From the NCBI GenBank assembly GCA_951813085.1, contig OX638348.1:3295627-3359626 (forward strand): a DNA stretch of 64,000 nucleotides. The letters are read 5' to 3'. A program made the translations under genes and the position numbers. Source of the stretch: an uncultured Opitutaceae bacterium. GTDB taxonomy: Bacteria > Verrucomicrobiota > Verrucomicrobiia > Opitutales > Opitutaceae. Positions within the stretch are counted from its first letter, which is position 1, and each line of letters begins with the position of its first letter. The notes under the pieces were generated by a model. It saw only the letters and a program-made list of their open reading frames with translations, ran no database searches and was not told the origin of the DNA. Positions 1-8,500 of the stretch are shown in pieces.

Positions 1-672
1 GATGGTGGCATCTATCAGCACGCAGGGCCGGAAATTGGTGTGGCATCGACTAAAGCATTCACCTCCCAGCTGCATATTCTCTCGATGCTCGCCTTGTACC
101 TCGGCCGCCTTAGAGACATGTCATTCCAGAAAGGGCTCGAGTACGTTGAAGCGTTGAAAGAAGCTCCCGAACTCGTTACCGAGGCGGTAAAGCTAAACGA
201 TTCGATCCTTGAAATATCAAAGAAGTACAAGGACATGCAGGGTTGTCTTTTCCTCGGACGACAAGACATGTTCCCAATCGCCCTGGAAGGCGCTTTGAAA
301 CTAAAGGAAATTTCCTATATCCACGCCGAAGGCTATCCCGCGGCGGAGATGAAGCATGGTCCGATTGCGTTAATCAACGCCGAATGCCCCGTCATTGTCC
401 TCGCGACGCAACCCGATATTCACGGGAAGCTCCTTTCCAATATCCAAGAAGTGAAAGCGCGTGGAGCGCCTGTCATCGCAGTCGCCAACAAAAGCAATCC
501 CCTCCCCGACGACATCGTCGACGACCAGATCCTCATCCCCGATTGCCACCGGGCGGTCTTACCCGTACTTGCGAGTATCCCAATGCAACTTCTGAGCTAT
601 CACATAGCGAAGCTGCGCGGGTGCGATGTCGACAAGCCACGCAATCTGGCCAAATCCGTAACGGTGGAATAG
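1..672 (+). CDS. glmS: Glucosamine-fructose-6-phosphate aminotransferase, C-terminal part
   Basis: This is the 3' part (223 codons) of GlmS, which makes glucosamine-6-phosphate from fructose-6-phosphate and glutamine for cell-wall amino sugars. The frame is open from base 1, so the glutaminase domain and first SIS domain lie outside the window. Seen here are the second SIS (isomerase) domain, with the AEGYPAAEMKHGPIALI segment characteristic of GlmS, and the conserved end DVDKPRNLAKSVTVE followed by TAG. That C-terminus is nearly invariant in the family. The TAG stop shows that amber is an ordinary stop in this genome. Confidence 0.97.
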   Translation, partial: DGGIYQHAGPEIGVASTKAFTSQLHILSMLALYLGRLRDMSFQKGLEYVEALKEAPELVTEAVKLNDSILEISKKYKDMQGCLFLGRQDMFPIALEGALKLKEISYIHAEGYPAAEMKHGPIALINAECPVIVLATQPDIHGKLLSNIQEVKARGAPVIAVANKSNPLPDDIVDDQILIPDCHRAVLPVLASIPMQLLSYHIAKLRGCDVDKPRNLAKSVTVE

Positions 673-685
673 GCGGAATCCAGGA

Positions 686-991
686 CTACGCCTTTTCCGA
701 AATCAACTGCCCCACCGTATCTTCCGTTCCCAAGGCACCCTGTCGATTGTAACCCATCTTGACCGATAGGGCCTCGCGGAGCTTCTCCCGCGCGAATCGA
801 TTCACGCTCGCTTGCGAGATGTTAACGGACTGGACCGGCTCGACGGTTCGGGGAACCGAGCGCTCACGTACACTCAACCCTTCCAAGGCAATACGAGCGT
901 CACTAGCGACATTAACGGGAATAGCGTCCGAAAAAGGCACGGCCGAATAATAGGGAAACACAGCCAAACCACAATAGAGTAAACTACTCAA
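686..991 (-). CDS. Small hypothetical protein, possibly exported
   Basis: A 101-codon frame convergent with glmS, starting at a TTG. The first ~23 residues are fairly hydrophobic and could be a signal peptide. The rest is polar, ending in KMGYNRQGALGTEDTVGQL. I recognise no family. It is the most protein-like frame in a gap otherwise without a gene, but the weak start codon and absence of a clear ribosome site keep the call tentative. Confidence 0.4.
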   Translation of the reverse strand: MSSLLYCGLAVFPYYSAVPFSDAIPVNVASDARIALEGLSVRERSVPRTVEPVQSVNISQASVNRFAREKLREALSVKMGYNRQGALGTEDTVGQLISEKA

Positions 992-1131
992 ATATTACTG
1001 TTTTTTGAGGAAATCCTCCGATTTTGCACAAAAACGCGCCCGTTAGCGTACTCAAGGCCCTAGATTCAACTTCCAAGATTTCACCTCGAGACTAGCGATG
1101 CGAGTCTATGGCTCTAGATGGATCGCGATCC

Positions 1132-3996
1132 CTAGGGCGCTAGGTGAGATACATCTCCTGCAACCACGAGCCGGATTGAATCCAAGCGTAAACGAGCATT
1201 ATCGATACATGCAGTCAGGCCCACGATCTCGTCTTTGGCCAATTCGATTTCTTCGAGGCGAACATTCGAGTTTATCATTCTCAGATCGCGCAGACGCTGC
1301 AGCTCATCTCCAAGCACGGTCGTCATCCTGGATTTCGCCTCGCGTTTCAAGCGTGACGACTCTTCAAGAACGATTTCCTCCGCCTGATCGATCATGTCTA
1401 CAAGCGCCTCCCTGGCGAGGCCTCGCGTTTCAAGAAATCGGTTTAACGATCCATCCTTCAGCTGGGTTTCCATCCAAGCCCGATCCTTTTTTTGGCTAAT
1501 ATCGTTCCCCGATATATCCACTACCGCTCTAAGCGGGGTCCGCGCCATAAACCGTTCTACATGCAAACTAGATTGAGCGACTGGCTCTAGCACGAATATC
1601 GCTTCGACAAGCGCGTTCGACTCCTCGGATTCTACGATCGAGAAGCAAGACGAACCTTGATCCGAATCAATCAATAGTCCCATCACTTCTCCAAACAATG
1701 GATGGTCCTGCGAAACGAAATCGATATCTTCGCGCTCAATCGCGCGAGCGCGCTGAAACGTTGCGAGCATTCCTTCTTCGGGAATTTGCGGAAAGGAGTC
1801 CACATAGGCATGACGCGCATTTAAGAAGAGGTCCCCTGACTCGTGCTCATCGATGCGAACGCCGAAGTGGTCCATCAGCTCAAGGACGATCGGACGAAAC
1901 GCATCCTTTACTTCCTGATCCCGAATCGAGGCAACGACATCCGCGGCTACATCCGCATCGAACGAGTTCATCTCTAGCAAACGATCTCGACCTTCCTTCA
2001 ATGCCGTATCCAATTTCTCGCGAAACGCTATTGTCTCCTCAATGAACGACTCGAGCGATTCGCGACTAGGACCCTTCTTATCCGCGCCGTACGCCATCGC
2101 TTTCTCGTATAGGCGATTCTCGAACTCCTTGCGGTATTCCGAAACGCCATGGACGCAGGTTTCGAATGCATCCAATCCCTGATGGTACCAGTCCGCCACG
2201 TATTCCTGGGAGCTCCCGACGGCATAAGGCACATGAATTTGAATCGTCGCCGTTTGCCCAATACGGTCCAATCGTCCAATTCTCTGCTCGAGCAAACCTG
2301 GATTAGAAGGGAGATCGAACAATATGAGGTGATGGGCAAATTGAAAATTGCGCCCTTCGCTTCCGATTTCGGAACAAATCAATAAACGTGCCCCTTCAGG
2401 CTCCGAAAACCAAGCAGCATTTCGATCCCTCTGCACCAATGCTAAATCCTCGTGAAACAAAGCGACCTTGACGTTGATTTTCTCTCGCAAGGCTGCTTCG
2501 AGAGCGAGGGCCTTTCGCTTCGTTTTGCAAATCAGAAGCGCCTTCGCCTCCCGTTTCCCTTTTAGAAACGAAACAAGCCAGTCCAGTCGCGGATCCCCTT
2601 TGAATGAGTACCTTATAGGCGCTCCCTCATCTCGGAACTCCGCATCGAACTCCTTCACCAAGCGATCCATCAGCGTTCGCGAGTCCCCACCTGCGTTCAA
2701 GGGGGCAGGACAATACATGCGTTTCGCAAATCCTTTCATCTGTCCCCTCGTATTTCGAAACACCACGCGTCCGGTCCCGTGCTCATCCAAAAGCGCCTTT
2801 AGCAGGGCTTCTTTCGCGTTCCGCTTGCCCGACTCAAAATCCGAAAGTCGCGCTTTTAGGCCGCCCAAGTCCTTGTTGAAGATTCGTGTGAGCTGTTCGC
2901 GATCTGACTTATCGAGCGCCGTTCCATCCGCGATCTTTCCTGCTATCGAAGCAACTGCTCCATAATCGTCCGCCTCTTTCCTAAACGCCTGCAATTCGCC
3001 ATACCGATCTGGATCCAACAATCGAAGTCGCGCGAAGTGACTGGCCAACCCCAGCTGAGTGGGAGTTGCCGTTAAAAGAAGAAGGCCCGAGCTAATTTTG
3101 CCCAGCCTCTCGACCAAGGCGTACTCGGGGCTAGACGATTCAGGCGTCCACTCCAAGTGATGCGCCTCATCGACGACTACCATATCCCAGCCCGCTTCGA
3201 TCGATTGGGTTCCACGCGCTTCATTGGACGCAAGAAAATCTACTGCGCACAGTACTAGTTGCTCATCGAGAAACGGATTTTGCCCATCGCTGCTATTTTC
3301 GGCAGCGACGCAACGAGCCTCATCGTAAATGCTAAACCACAGATTGAATCTTCGCAGCAACTCGACGAACCATTGATGTACCAGAGATTCGGGTACGAGT
3401 ATGAGGATGCGATTTGCCCGGCCAATCGCTCTCATCCGCTGAATAATCAAGCAAGCCTCGATAGTCTTTCCCAATCCCACTTCATCAGAAAGCAGCACTC
3501 GGGGTGATTGTCGCGCAGAGACCTCATGCAGAATGTACATCTGGTGTGGAATCAGATCTACACGCCCTCCCATGAAGCCACGCCATGGAGATCGCAGCAG
3601 TCGATTTTTGGCTCTCAAGGTCCTGTACCTCAAATCGAAGGTGTCACCTGAATCGCCCATCCCCCCAAAGAGTCGATCGATCGGTCCGCTAAATGTGGCT
3701 ACGTCTGAAAGCTGGTCCTCTCTCGCCTCTTCATTCGCGCCAAAATATATAAACAGCCCATCCGTCTCATCGAAGCGTACCACCGGAAAGGCGCGGCCAT
3801 CCTTAGTCGTGATCGTCTCGCCCTCGTGAAAACGAGCTCGCTTGAGAACCGTTGTGTCCACAGCGTAGATACGATTCTCCCCGGATGCCAAAAAGGAAAT
3901 TCCTACTTGATAGCCATCTACACGGACGACGGTTCCCAAGCCCAGCTCCGGCTCTGGACTGCTCACATATTTTTGCCCTACGACAAACTCTGCCAT
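1132..3996 (-). CDS. rapA: RNA polymerase-associated SNF2-type ATPase RapA
   Basis: RapA binds RNA polymerase and uses ATP hydrolysis to recycle it after transcription. The protein is 954 residues from the chosen start (MAEFVVGQKYV), close to E. coli RapA (968), and the N-terminus matches the family pattern GQ-(W/Y)-(I/V)-S...E-ELGLGTVV. Seen: the Tudor-like N-terminal region, helicase motif I DEVGLGKT (about 171-178), DEAH box (about 276-279) and LLLTATP motif, then the C-terminal helicase motifs with EGRNFQFAHHLILFDLP and QRIGRLDRIGQ. An upstream in-frame ATG (to 4056) would add 20 residues not seen in relatives. The frame is intact. Confidence 0.95.
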   Translation of the reverse strand: MAEFVVGQKYVSSPEPELGLGTVVRVDGYQVGISFLASGENRIYAVDTTVLKRARFHEGETITTKDGRAFPVVRFDETDGLFIYFGANEEAREDQLSDVATFSGPIDRLFGGMGDSGDTFDLRYRTLRAKNRLLRSPWRGFMGGRVDLIPHQMYILHEVSARQSPRVLLSDEVGLGKTIEACLIIQRMRAIGRANRILILVPESLVHQWFVELLRRFNLWFSIYDEARCVAAENSSDGQNPFLDEQLVLCAVDFLASNEARGTQSIEAGWDMVVVDEAHHLEWTPESSSPEYALVERLGKISSGLLLLTATPTQLGLASHFARLRLLDPDRYGELQAFRKEADDYGAVASIAGKIADGTALDKSDREQLTRIFNKDLGGLKARLSDFESGKRNAKEALLKALLDEHGTGRVVFRNTRGQMKGFAKRMYCPAPLNAGGDSRTLMDRLVKEFDAEFRDEGAPIRYSFKGDPRLDWLVSFLKGKREAKALLICKTKRKALALEAALREKINVKVALFHEDLALVQRDRNAAWFSEPEGARLLICSEIGSEGRNFQFAHHLILFDLPSNPGLLEQRIGRLDRIGQTATIQIHVPYAVGSSQEYVADWYHQGLDAFETCVHGVSEYRKEFENRLYEKAMAYGADKKGPSRESLESFIEETIAFREKLDTALKEGRDRLLEMNSFDADVAADVVASIRDQEVKDAFRPIVLELMDHFGVRIDEHESGDLFLNARHAYVDSFPQIPEEGMLATFQRARAIEREDIDFVSQDHPLFGEVMGLLIDSDQGSSCFSIVESEESNALVEAIFVLEPVAQSSLHVERFMARTPLRAVVDISGNDISQKKDRAWMETQLKDGSLNRFLETRGLAREALVDMIDQAEEIVLEESSRLKREAKSRMTTVLGDELQRLRDLRMINSNVRLEEIELAKDEIVGLTACIDNARLRLDSIRLVVAGDVSHLAP

Positions 3997-4081
3997 TGCC
4001 CATGCAGAGAACATAGTTTCGGGCTCAAACCAATTAAAAACAATCCCACGGCGCAAAGGGCATCCACGCTAAGCGCGCGAT

Positions 4082-5076
4082 CTACATTCCCGAACGAATT
4101 CGAGGGCTCGTTGACAGCGCATTGGCTTGGTAGTCCCAAAACCAAATTTCAGGTGGCTTCAATCTTACCCCGCCCAGGCAACGCTCTGGGTAATCGATCA
4201 AGGTATAATTTTCTTCTCCTTTCGCCACTCGAACTCCTTGATCCGTGAGCTCGAGGAACTGGTTCTGAAACTCCTTCCAAGCGAGCTCCTTTGGCGGTCT
4301 TAAAAAGTGATCGCTATCACGAAACGACAACAGAGGGGTCTCACCCAAGGTCAATCGTTCTACCATAGCCAAAATTCCCAATCCGAAAGGAATGGTATCG
4401 ACTCTGTTTCACCGCATCGTCCGAAAAGGTCGCGAGGCGACCCGACTCCTAGGGATACGGCATCGAGTATTTGGGCCTCAGTAAGAGACAAGCCGTTGTC
4501 CGCGCTGGGAAATTCCTTCAATAAGCGCAAGAACGCCTCTTTTCGAATCCCCGCTCCCCAATTCTGAACGCGCTCCGCAAGATTAGTCGGATCGGGAGAG
4601 ACGAAATCACGCCAGGCCAAGGACAAAGTTTGAACCAGATCATCCGAAAGCGGCTCCGCTTGCCTAACTCTCTCTGCGAGCGACTCTCCCGAATACTCGC
4701 TCGCCCGGGAATGCAGCAGAGCCAAGCGGGTATTCTCAGGAGCGCTCTCGCCCACATTGAATATGAAATGGCAAAGCCGCGCCAAGGTAAGCTGGTCCCG
4801 AATGCCCGCTCCAAATAGCAGAACCAACTCTTCATTGTCATCCAATGCCTTGGTCAACGCATTGTTTCTCAATATCATATCGCTGTCCACTTCCCCACTC
4901 GCATCCCAGCCCCAAGTCCTGAATAGCGCTGCCCGCTTACTCGAGAACGCATCAAGCTCAGCTTCATCGCTAACAAGGCCTACGTGGAGCGACTCGTCCC
5001 ATGCCCATACGTCCCAATCGGGCGCCGTCTCCAGCAGAGCGTTCACGGTAGCGGCATCACTTGTAAAAACGACCAT
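4082..5076 (-). pseudogene. DUF1835/DUF3658-like protein, frameshifted
   Basis: Two overlapping frames together make one protein. Positions 5076-4360 encode 238 residues ending GRCGETESIP. Positions 4381-4082 in another frame continue with GILAMVERL and LTDQGVRVAKGE, and finish with a CLGGVRL...WFWD motif like the ending of DUF1835-family proteins. Translating upstream of the second frame gives VDTIPFGLGILAMVERL, which places the shift near 4395-4402. The function of this family is unknown to me. The gene reads away from the HDOD gene. It is either a pseudogene or an assembly indel; no slippery heptamer is visible. Confidence 0.7.
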
Positions 5077-5388
5077 TCGACTCGAAATGCCTGAATCGAT
5101 TTCAGGCTAAGGTCAAATACGATCTAAAACCTACTAAAACCAACAATTCTTTCATAGGTGTTATCCCTTAATAAGATGAGTCTTCTACCCAATATTACGC
5201 CATTGAATTCATTGAAAAATTCCCCCTCTGTAGGAGATAAAACAGGAGATTTCAGCGCTCCGTGCTGCTGCCTACTTGAAGGGATAAAATACCTTAACAA
5301 TTTCGCGCCGCGGACGATCTACAATTTTCGCCATCAGTATTTCCGTCATTCACGTGGCGTTGCCAATTTTTTACAAGCAATAGAGAAT
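5077..5388. other. Divergent intergenic region, no gene seen
   Basis: A 312-base AT-rich gap between the DUF1835-like gene (leftward) and the HDOD gene (rightward), so it should hold both promoters. In-frame codons extend the HDOD frame upstream to 5158, but that stretch (Cys-rich CCCLLEG, then basic and aromatic) does not resemble any HDOD N-terminus, so I read it as untranslated. No convincing promoter pair or hairpin was found. Confidence 0.4.
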
Positions 5389-6232
5389 ATGTCCCAAGAG
5401 TCTCAGTCTACCACATCTACTTCTCCAAAGCATCAGATCGCTGCCGAGCTTGAGGAAGGATTGAATTCCTCGAATCTAGAGCTTCCGGTAATGCCACGCG
5501 TAGCGAGCAAGGTTTTCACGCTCACGAACGATCCCAACGCAGAAGTAAGCGATCTTTCTAAGCTGATCCACAGCGATCAGTCCATCGCGTCTCACGTATT
5601 GAGAATCGCCAATTCCGCGGCCTACGGCGGTGGCGATCAGATCGTATCGCTTCAACAAGCTGTAGCTCGACTAGGCATGAACCTGCTGGGCGAAATCGCT
5701 ATCGCGGTATCGGTCCAGAGCGATCTTTTCAAGGCGCCCGGATTTGAAGCTCAGATTACTCAGCTTCTTAGGCATGCGCTCGCTTCGGCCGCCTACGGAA
5801 AGGAAATTTCACGCAAGCGTCGGCGCAATGTCGAGGGTCAGTTCCTTTGCGGGCTCCTTCATTCAGTCGGGAAGCCCATCGCTGTCCAGTTGATCGCTAA
5901 GCTCACTAAGGAAAAGGACCTCACTTTGGACAAGAAAAGCGTCGCTCAGCTCGCAGGCGCTTTTCATCGAAAGATCGCCGCCAAGGTAGCGGTGGACTGG
6001 AAGCTGCCCGAGCAGCTTCCAGTCCACCATCTACTACAAGCGATACGAGTCCGCTGCGACCTACCTATCGCAGCTGCTCGCGAGCTGGGTTATCAATCCC
6101 GCCAATTTCAAAGCGAACGAACTCATTAAGAACCCTGTTTTCGGCTATCTGAATTTCTATCCAGATGACGCGGATGACCTCCTTGATAAAAAAGACGATG
6201 TTAAGGCCATGGTATCGGCGATGGAGATATGA
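5389..6232 (+). pseudogene. HDOD-domain signalling protein, frameshifted near its end
   Basis: The HDOD domain is a degenerate HD-hydrolase fold used in bacterial signalling; it usually lacks enzymatic activity. The start MSQESQS was chosen because the domain begins soon after, with ELPVMPRVASKVFTL, SDLSKLIHSDQSIASHVLRIANSAAYG and CGLLHSVGKP. After PVHH the frame goes wrong. A +1 shift at about 6029-6033 restores the family-like tail YKRYESAATYLSQLLASW and runs to a TGA at 6230-6232. That TGA overlaps the sthA start codon as ATGA, so the true gene end is 6232 and the two genes were translationally coupled. Unshifted translation stops early at 6129. Confidence 0.75.
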
Positions 6233-6277
6233 AGATAGACGAAGAATTCGACTTGATCGTTATCGGTTCGGGTCCCG
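6229..6277 (+). pseudogene. sthA: sthA 5' fragment (first 16 codons)
   Basis: ATG at 6229 overlaps the HDOD stop. The codons give MKIDEEFDLIVIGSGP, the start of a flavin-dependent pyridine nucleotide transhydrogenase, and then the homology ends abruptly inside the FAD-binding GxGxxG motif. The rest of the same gene resumes at 12112 in the same frame: CCC-G here joins to GG-GGA-CAG there, giving IGSGPGGQKAA, as in E. coli SthA (IGSGPGGEGAA). The gene is therefore split by the intervening 5.8 kb. Confidence 0.93.
6273..6277 (+). other. attL core TCCCG of the sthA-inserted element
   Basis: The pentamer TCCCG recurs at 12108-12112, and both copies occupy the same codon phase of sthA. The wider left site reads GGTTCGGGTCCCG and the right site GGTCGAATCCCG, matching at 8 of the last 10 positions. 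Both resemble a tRNA T-arm (consensus GGTTCGAATCC). Crossover anywhere inside TCCCG gives the same products, so the exact cut is undetermined. Confidence 0.8.
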
Positions 6278-6563
6278 AAAATCCGAAGTGTATATTCATT
6301 ATCAATAACTTACAAGTTTATTGTGGATATTTGTGGGCAATGATGCCTTTTACAGTCGCCTCGATCAATCCCATATGAGGCACTTAAAACTAAATCGAAT
6401 TGCGTTTCCGCGATTTTGCAAGAGGCCATCGATAGCCTGAAAACGCCTTCGAATTAGAGATATCACATTGCGATAAATCTAACCTTGAGTCGAGCGTCTC
6501 TTTCGATTCCATTTCCGTTTCAAGCTATGTATTATCGCCGCCATTGCAAGGGCCGAAACGCCT

Positions 6564-6936
6564 TCAGGAGCGCTCCCGCCGCCTTCCCGGGCGGTCCCTT
6601 CCGGCCACGCCCTTGAATTTCTCGCAGGTCCGCAGGCCGCCCAGCCCCAGCATTCCGAGCAGGATCGTCATGAGCTCCCCCGTGTCCAGTTTCGGAGCGC
6701 CGGAAAGATCGTGGCCCGAAAGAAATCCGATCCACATCAGGATTGGCTGGGCGATGTAGTTCCACCCCAGCGCGGCGCCGCAAATCCAGCCGATGGCCGG
6801 GCGCCGCCTCCCGCTCGTTGACCCGGGTTTGGGCCGCCGACGCTTCCAAGGCGCCCTCGTTCTTGTTCGGGATGAGATCCAGGACCTTCTCGACGGCGGG
6901 GCCCAGGATGGGTTTTAAAAATGACGGGATGGCCAT
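6564..6936 (-). pseudogene. Holin of the 3-TM gene-transfer-agent type, frameshifted
   Basis: Holins of this family (PF11351, named for gene transfer agent release) make membrane holes during lysis. Frame one gives MAIPSFLKPILGPAVEKVLD then runs out of homology. A one-base shift near 6785-6795 gives RRPAIGWICGAALGWNYIAQ followed by LDTGELMTILLGMLGLGGL and a TGA ending at 6564, matching the holin pattern of an RPAIGW segment, hydrophobic helices and a GELM-xxL-xGMLGLGGLRT tail. AGGAG lies 9 bases before the ATG. The start is 3 bases after the stop of the upstream small gene. Its presence points to a phage origin for this part of the element. Confidence 0.75.
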
Positions 6937-6939
6937 CGG

Positions 6940-7185
6940 TCAGGTCTCCTTGCCTTTATGGATTTTCAGTTCGGTCTCCAGCTCCTTGATCCCGATGCCG
7001 CGCCCGCCTTTGTCCGCCTTGTAGACGGTGAGTATCGAGTCTATCCGCTCTGCATTGTAGTCAACGTCCTCTATCATCACGATGAGCTTGTCGCCCTCCT
7101 CGATGTAGACCGCGCCGGGCTCGAAGGAGCCCTTCTCTGGAACGCTTTCCAGGATATGATCTAGGAAGTCTCTGTTTTTGGCCAT
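6940..7185 (-). CDS. Small hypothetical protein of the element
   Basis: 81 residues, acidic and basic mixed, predicted soluble. The segment PGAVYIEEGDKLIVMIEDV looks like strands of a compact beta domain, followed by a helix rich in Lys/Glu. It ends 3 bases before the holin start, so the two form an operon. I do not recognise a family; position suggests a phage-derived accessory gene. The frame is intact and the composition protein-like. Confidence 0.65.
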   Translation of the reverse strand: MAKNRDFLDHILESVPEKGSFEPGAVYIEEGDKLIVMIEDVDYNAERIDSILTVYKADKGGRGIGIKELETELKIHKGKET

Positions 7186-7244
7186 AGCAATTCAGTGAAT
7201 CTATCGTCGAAATCCTTCGGGAACTTAGAAAATGCGGGACTCTC

Positions 7245-7511
7245 CTAGACCATGTCCCAGTCGAATATCTCGTCTCTATCGTTTACGAACACCACGAAAA
7301 GTCTGTCAGGCGGGAAAGGAACTTTAATACCTTTGTCAAGAAATCTCGTTTTCGCAACACCGCAGTAGCATCGCCCGTCCGCCATGTTCTCCCGCTTGAG
7401 GCCGCCGAAAACGCATAGCGGTTTCTCTAGAACCTCCTTGATCATCAGCGAATCCAGATACTTGGTCCTGCTTTTCGGCTTCACCTGCAGAAGTCCCGCG
7501 ATTCCTAGCAT
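7245..7511 (-). CDS. Small hypothetical protein of the element
   Basis: 88 residues with ATG start. Visible are a basic N-terminal third, a single CYCG pair in the middle, and a C-terminus FVVFVNDRDEIFDWDMV that looks like a beta strand with an acidic end. No family recognised. It lies upstream of the 81-residue gene on the same strand, 59 bases away. Its 5' end abuts the point where the P63C homology on the other strand begins, which suggests a rearrangement joint there. Confidence 0.6.
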   Translation of the reverse strand: MLGIAGLLQVKPKSRTKYLDSLMIKEVLEKPLCVFGGLKRENMADGRCYCGVAKTRFLDKGIKVPFPPDRLFVVFVNDRDEIFDWDMV

Positions 7512-7567
7512 TTAAGAACCTGCAGCCGTTCATAACCAAGCATTTAGGTCACCTGCAGAATATCACA

Positions 7568-8233
7568 GTGAAATACAGGACTGAAAACGGGAGGTCGGCG
7601 ATCGGGATCAAGGCCGAGATCATTCCAAAAATATGCGACGTATGGCTAGACGCCGACGAAAACGGCAAACTTCGCAAAACCCAAATCGAGATAGCAGCGA
7701 AAGCGAAACTGATAATGCGAGCCCTGGCGCATGTTGGCATCACGGCACTGGTTGACGAGGCTACGGGCTACCAATACGAACGGGCCCGAAACGCCTTGGG
7801 GGAGATTCTAGAGCGCTTTATTGCCAAAGAGCTGCAACCTTGGACAAAGACATTTCCGACTGATTTCTATGAAGAAATATTTCGATTGAAGAAGTGGAAA
7901 TTTGATCCTGCCACAATGCAGGGGCCAAGGGTCATTAGCGCCTACACGATGGATATTGTCTACAAAAGACTTGCCCCTGGTATCGTCGATGAATTGAAAT
8001 CTAAATCTCCACCGGTGGCTAAGGGAAGAAGGAAGAACAAGCTTCTTCAGTGGCTTACCGGAAATGTAGGACATCCGCAACTGAGAGCCCACATTGAGGC
8101 CGTTACCGCCTTGATGAGGGTCTCAAATAGCTGGGAGCAGTTTAAGAAATTCATAGACAAGGCTTATCCAATAATTGAGGTAACCGAACTCGGAACGTCT
8201 ACCCCGATAAAGAAAAGAAAATCGGTTCGTTAA
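7568..8233 (+). CDS. P63C-domain protein, N-terminally truncated
   Basis: P63C (PF10546) proteins occur in phages and mobile elements; their function is unknown to me. Seen: ALVDEATGYQYERARNALGEIL, then FPTDFYEEIFRLKKW, YKRLAPGIVDELK, GRRKNKLLQWLTGNVGHP and LMRVSNSWEQF, the family landmarks in order. The only usable start is GTG at 7568, but homologous-looking codons (LQPFITKHLGHLQNI) continue upstream in frame to about 7514 without a start codon. This fits loss of the 5' end of a longer gene. It may therefore be a remnant rather than a functional gene. Confidence 0.75.
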   Translation: MKYRTENGRSAIGIKAEIIPKICDVWLDADENGKLRKTQIEIAAKAKLIMRALAHVGITALVDEATGYQYERARNALGEILERFIAKELQPWTKTFPTDFYEEIFRLKKWKFDPATMQGPRVISAYTMDIVYKRLAPGIVDELKSKSPPVAKGRRKNKLLQWLTGNVGHPQLRAHIEAVTALMRVSNSWEQFKKFIDKAYPIIEVTELGTSTPIKKRKSVR

Positions 8234-8287
8234 ACTCCTTATTGATGGGGGCGGCAGAGGCTGGCCGGACTCTACAATCGTGGCCCA

Positions 8288-8315
8288 TGGGGTTTGATTC
8301 CCCACACCTCCACCA
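8288..8315 (+). other. tRNA/tmRNA-like T-arm and acceptor 3' half ending in CCA
   Basis: Bases 8288-8304 form a perfect 5-bp T-stem (TGGGG/CCCCA) around a 7-base loop TTTGATT. They are followed by a 7-base acceptor strand CACCTCC, a discriminator A and an encoded CCA (8313-8315). The GGGGGCG at 8247-8253 could pair with the acceptor strand at 6 of 7 positions, including a G3-U70 wobble as in tmRNA and tRNA-Ala. A D-arm-like stem AGAG/CTCT (8256-8259, 8270-8273) is also possible. Only 14 bases remain for an anticodon arm, too few for a tRNA. It is best read as an element-borne 3' fragment of a tRNA or tmRNA gene, such as an old attachment site. Confidence 0.6.
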
Positions 8316-8500
8316 ATTTCAAAAATGACATAGTTCCGGATTTCATCAATTCAAATTAGGACACTACCCGACTATTCCAAGCCTTGACTAGTCTGATAGA
8401 ATCGCGGATGGATACATCTGTTCCCGTTCCTTATGTCCAAATCTGAACCTATTTTAGCAGCTTTCCTGTTTTCAGACAGTACAATTGTAGAGGCGCGATC

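Noticed and set aside
8247-8315. A complete tRNA gene
   Set aside because: The T-arm and acceptor are good, but only 14 bases lie between the possible D-stem and the T-stem, so no anticodon arm can form, and the acceptor has a mismatch.
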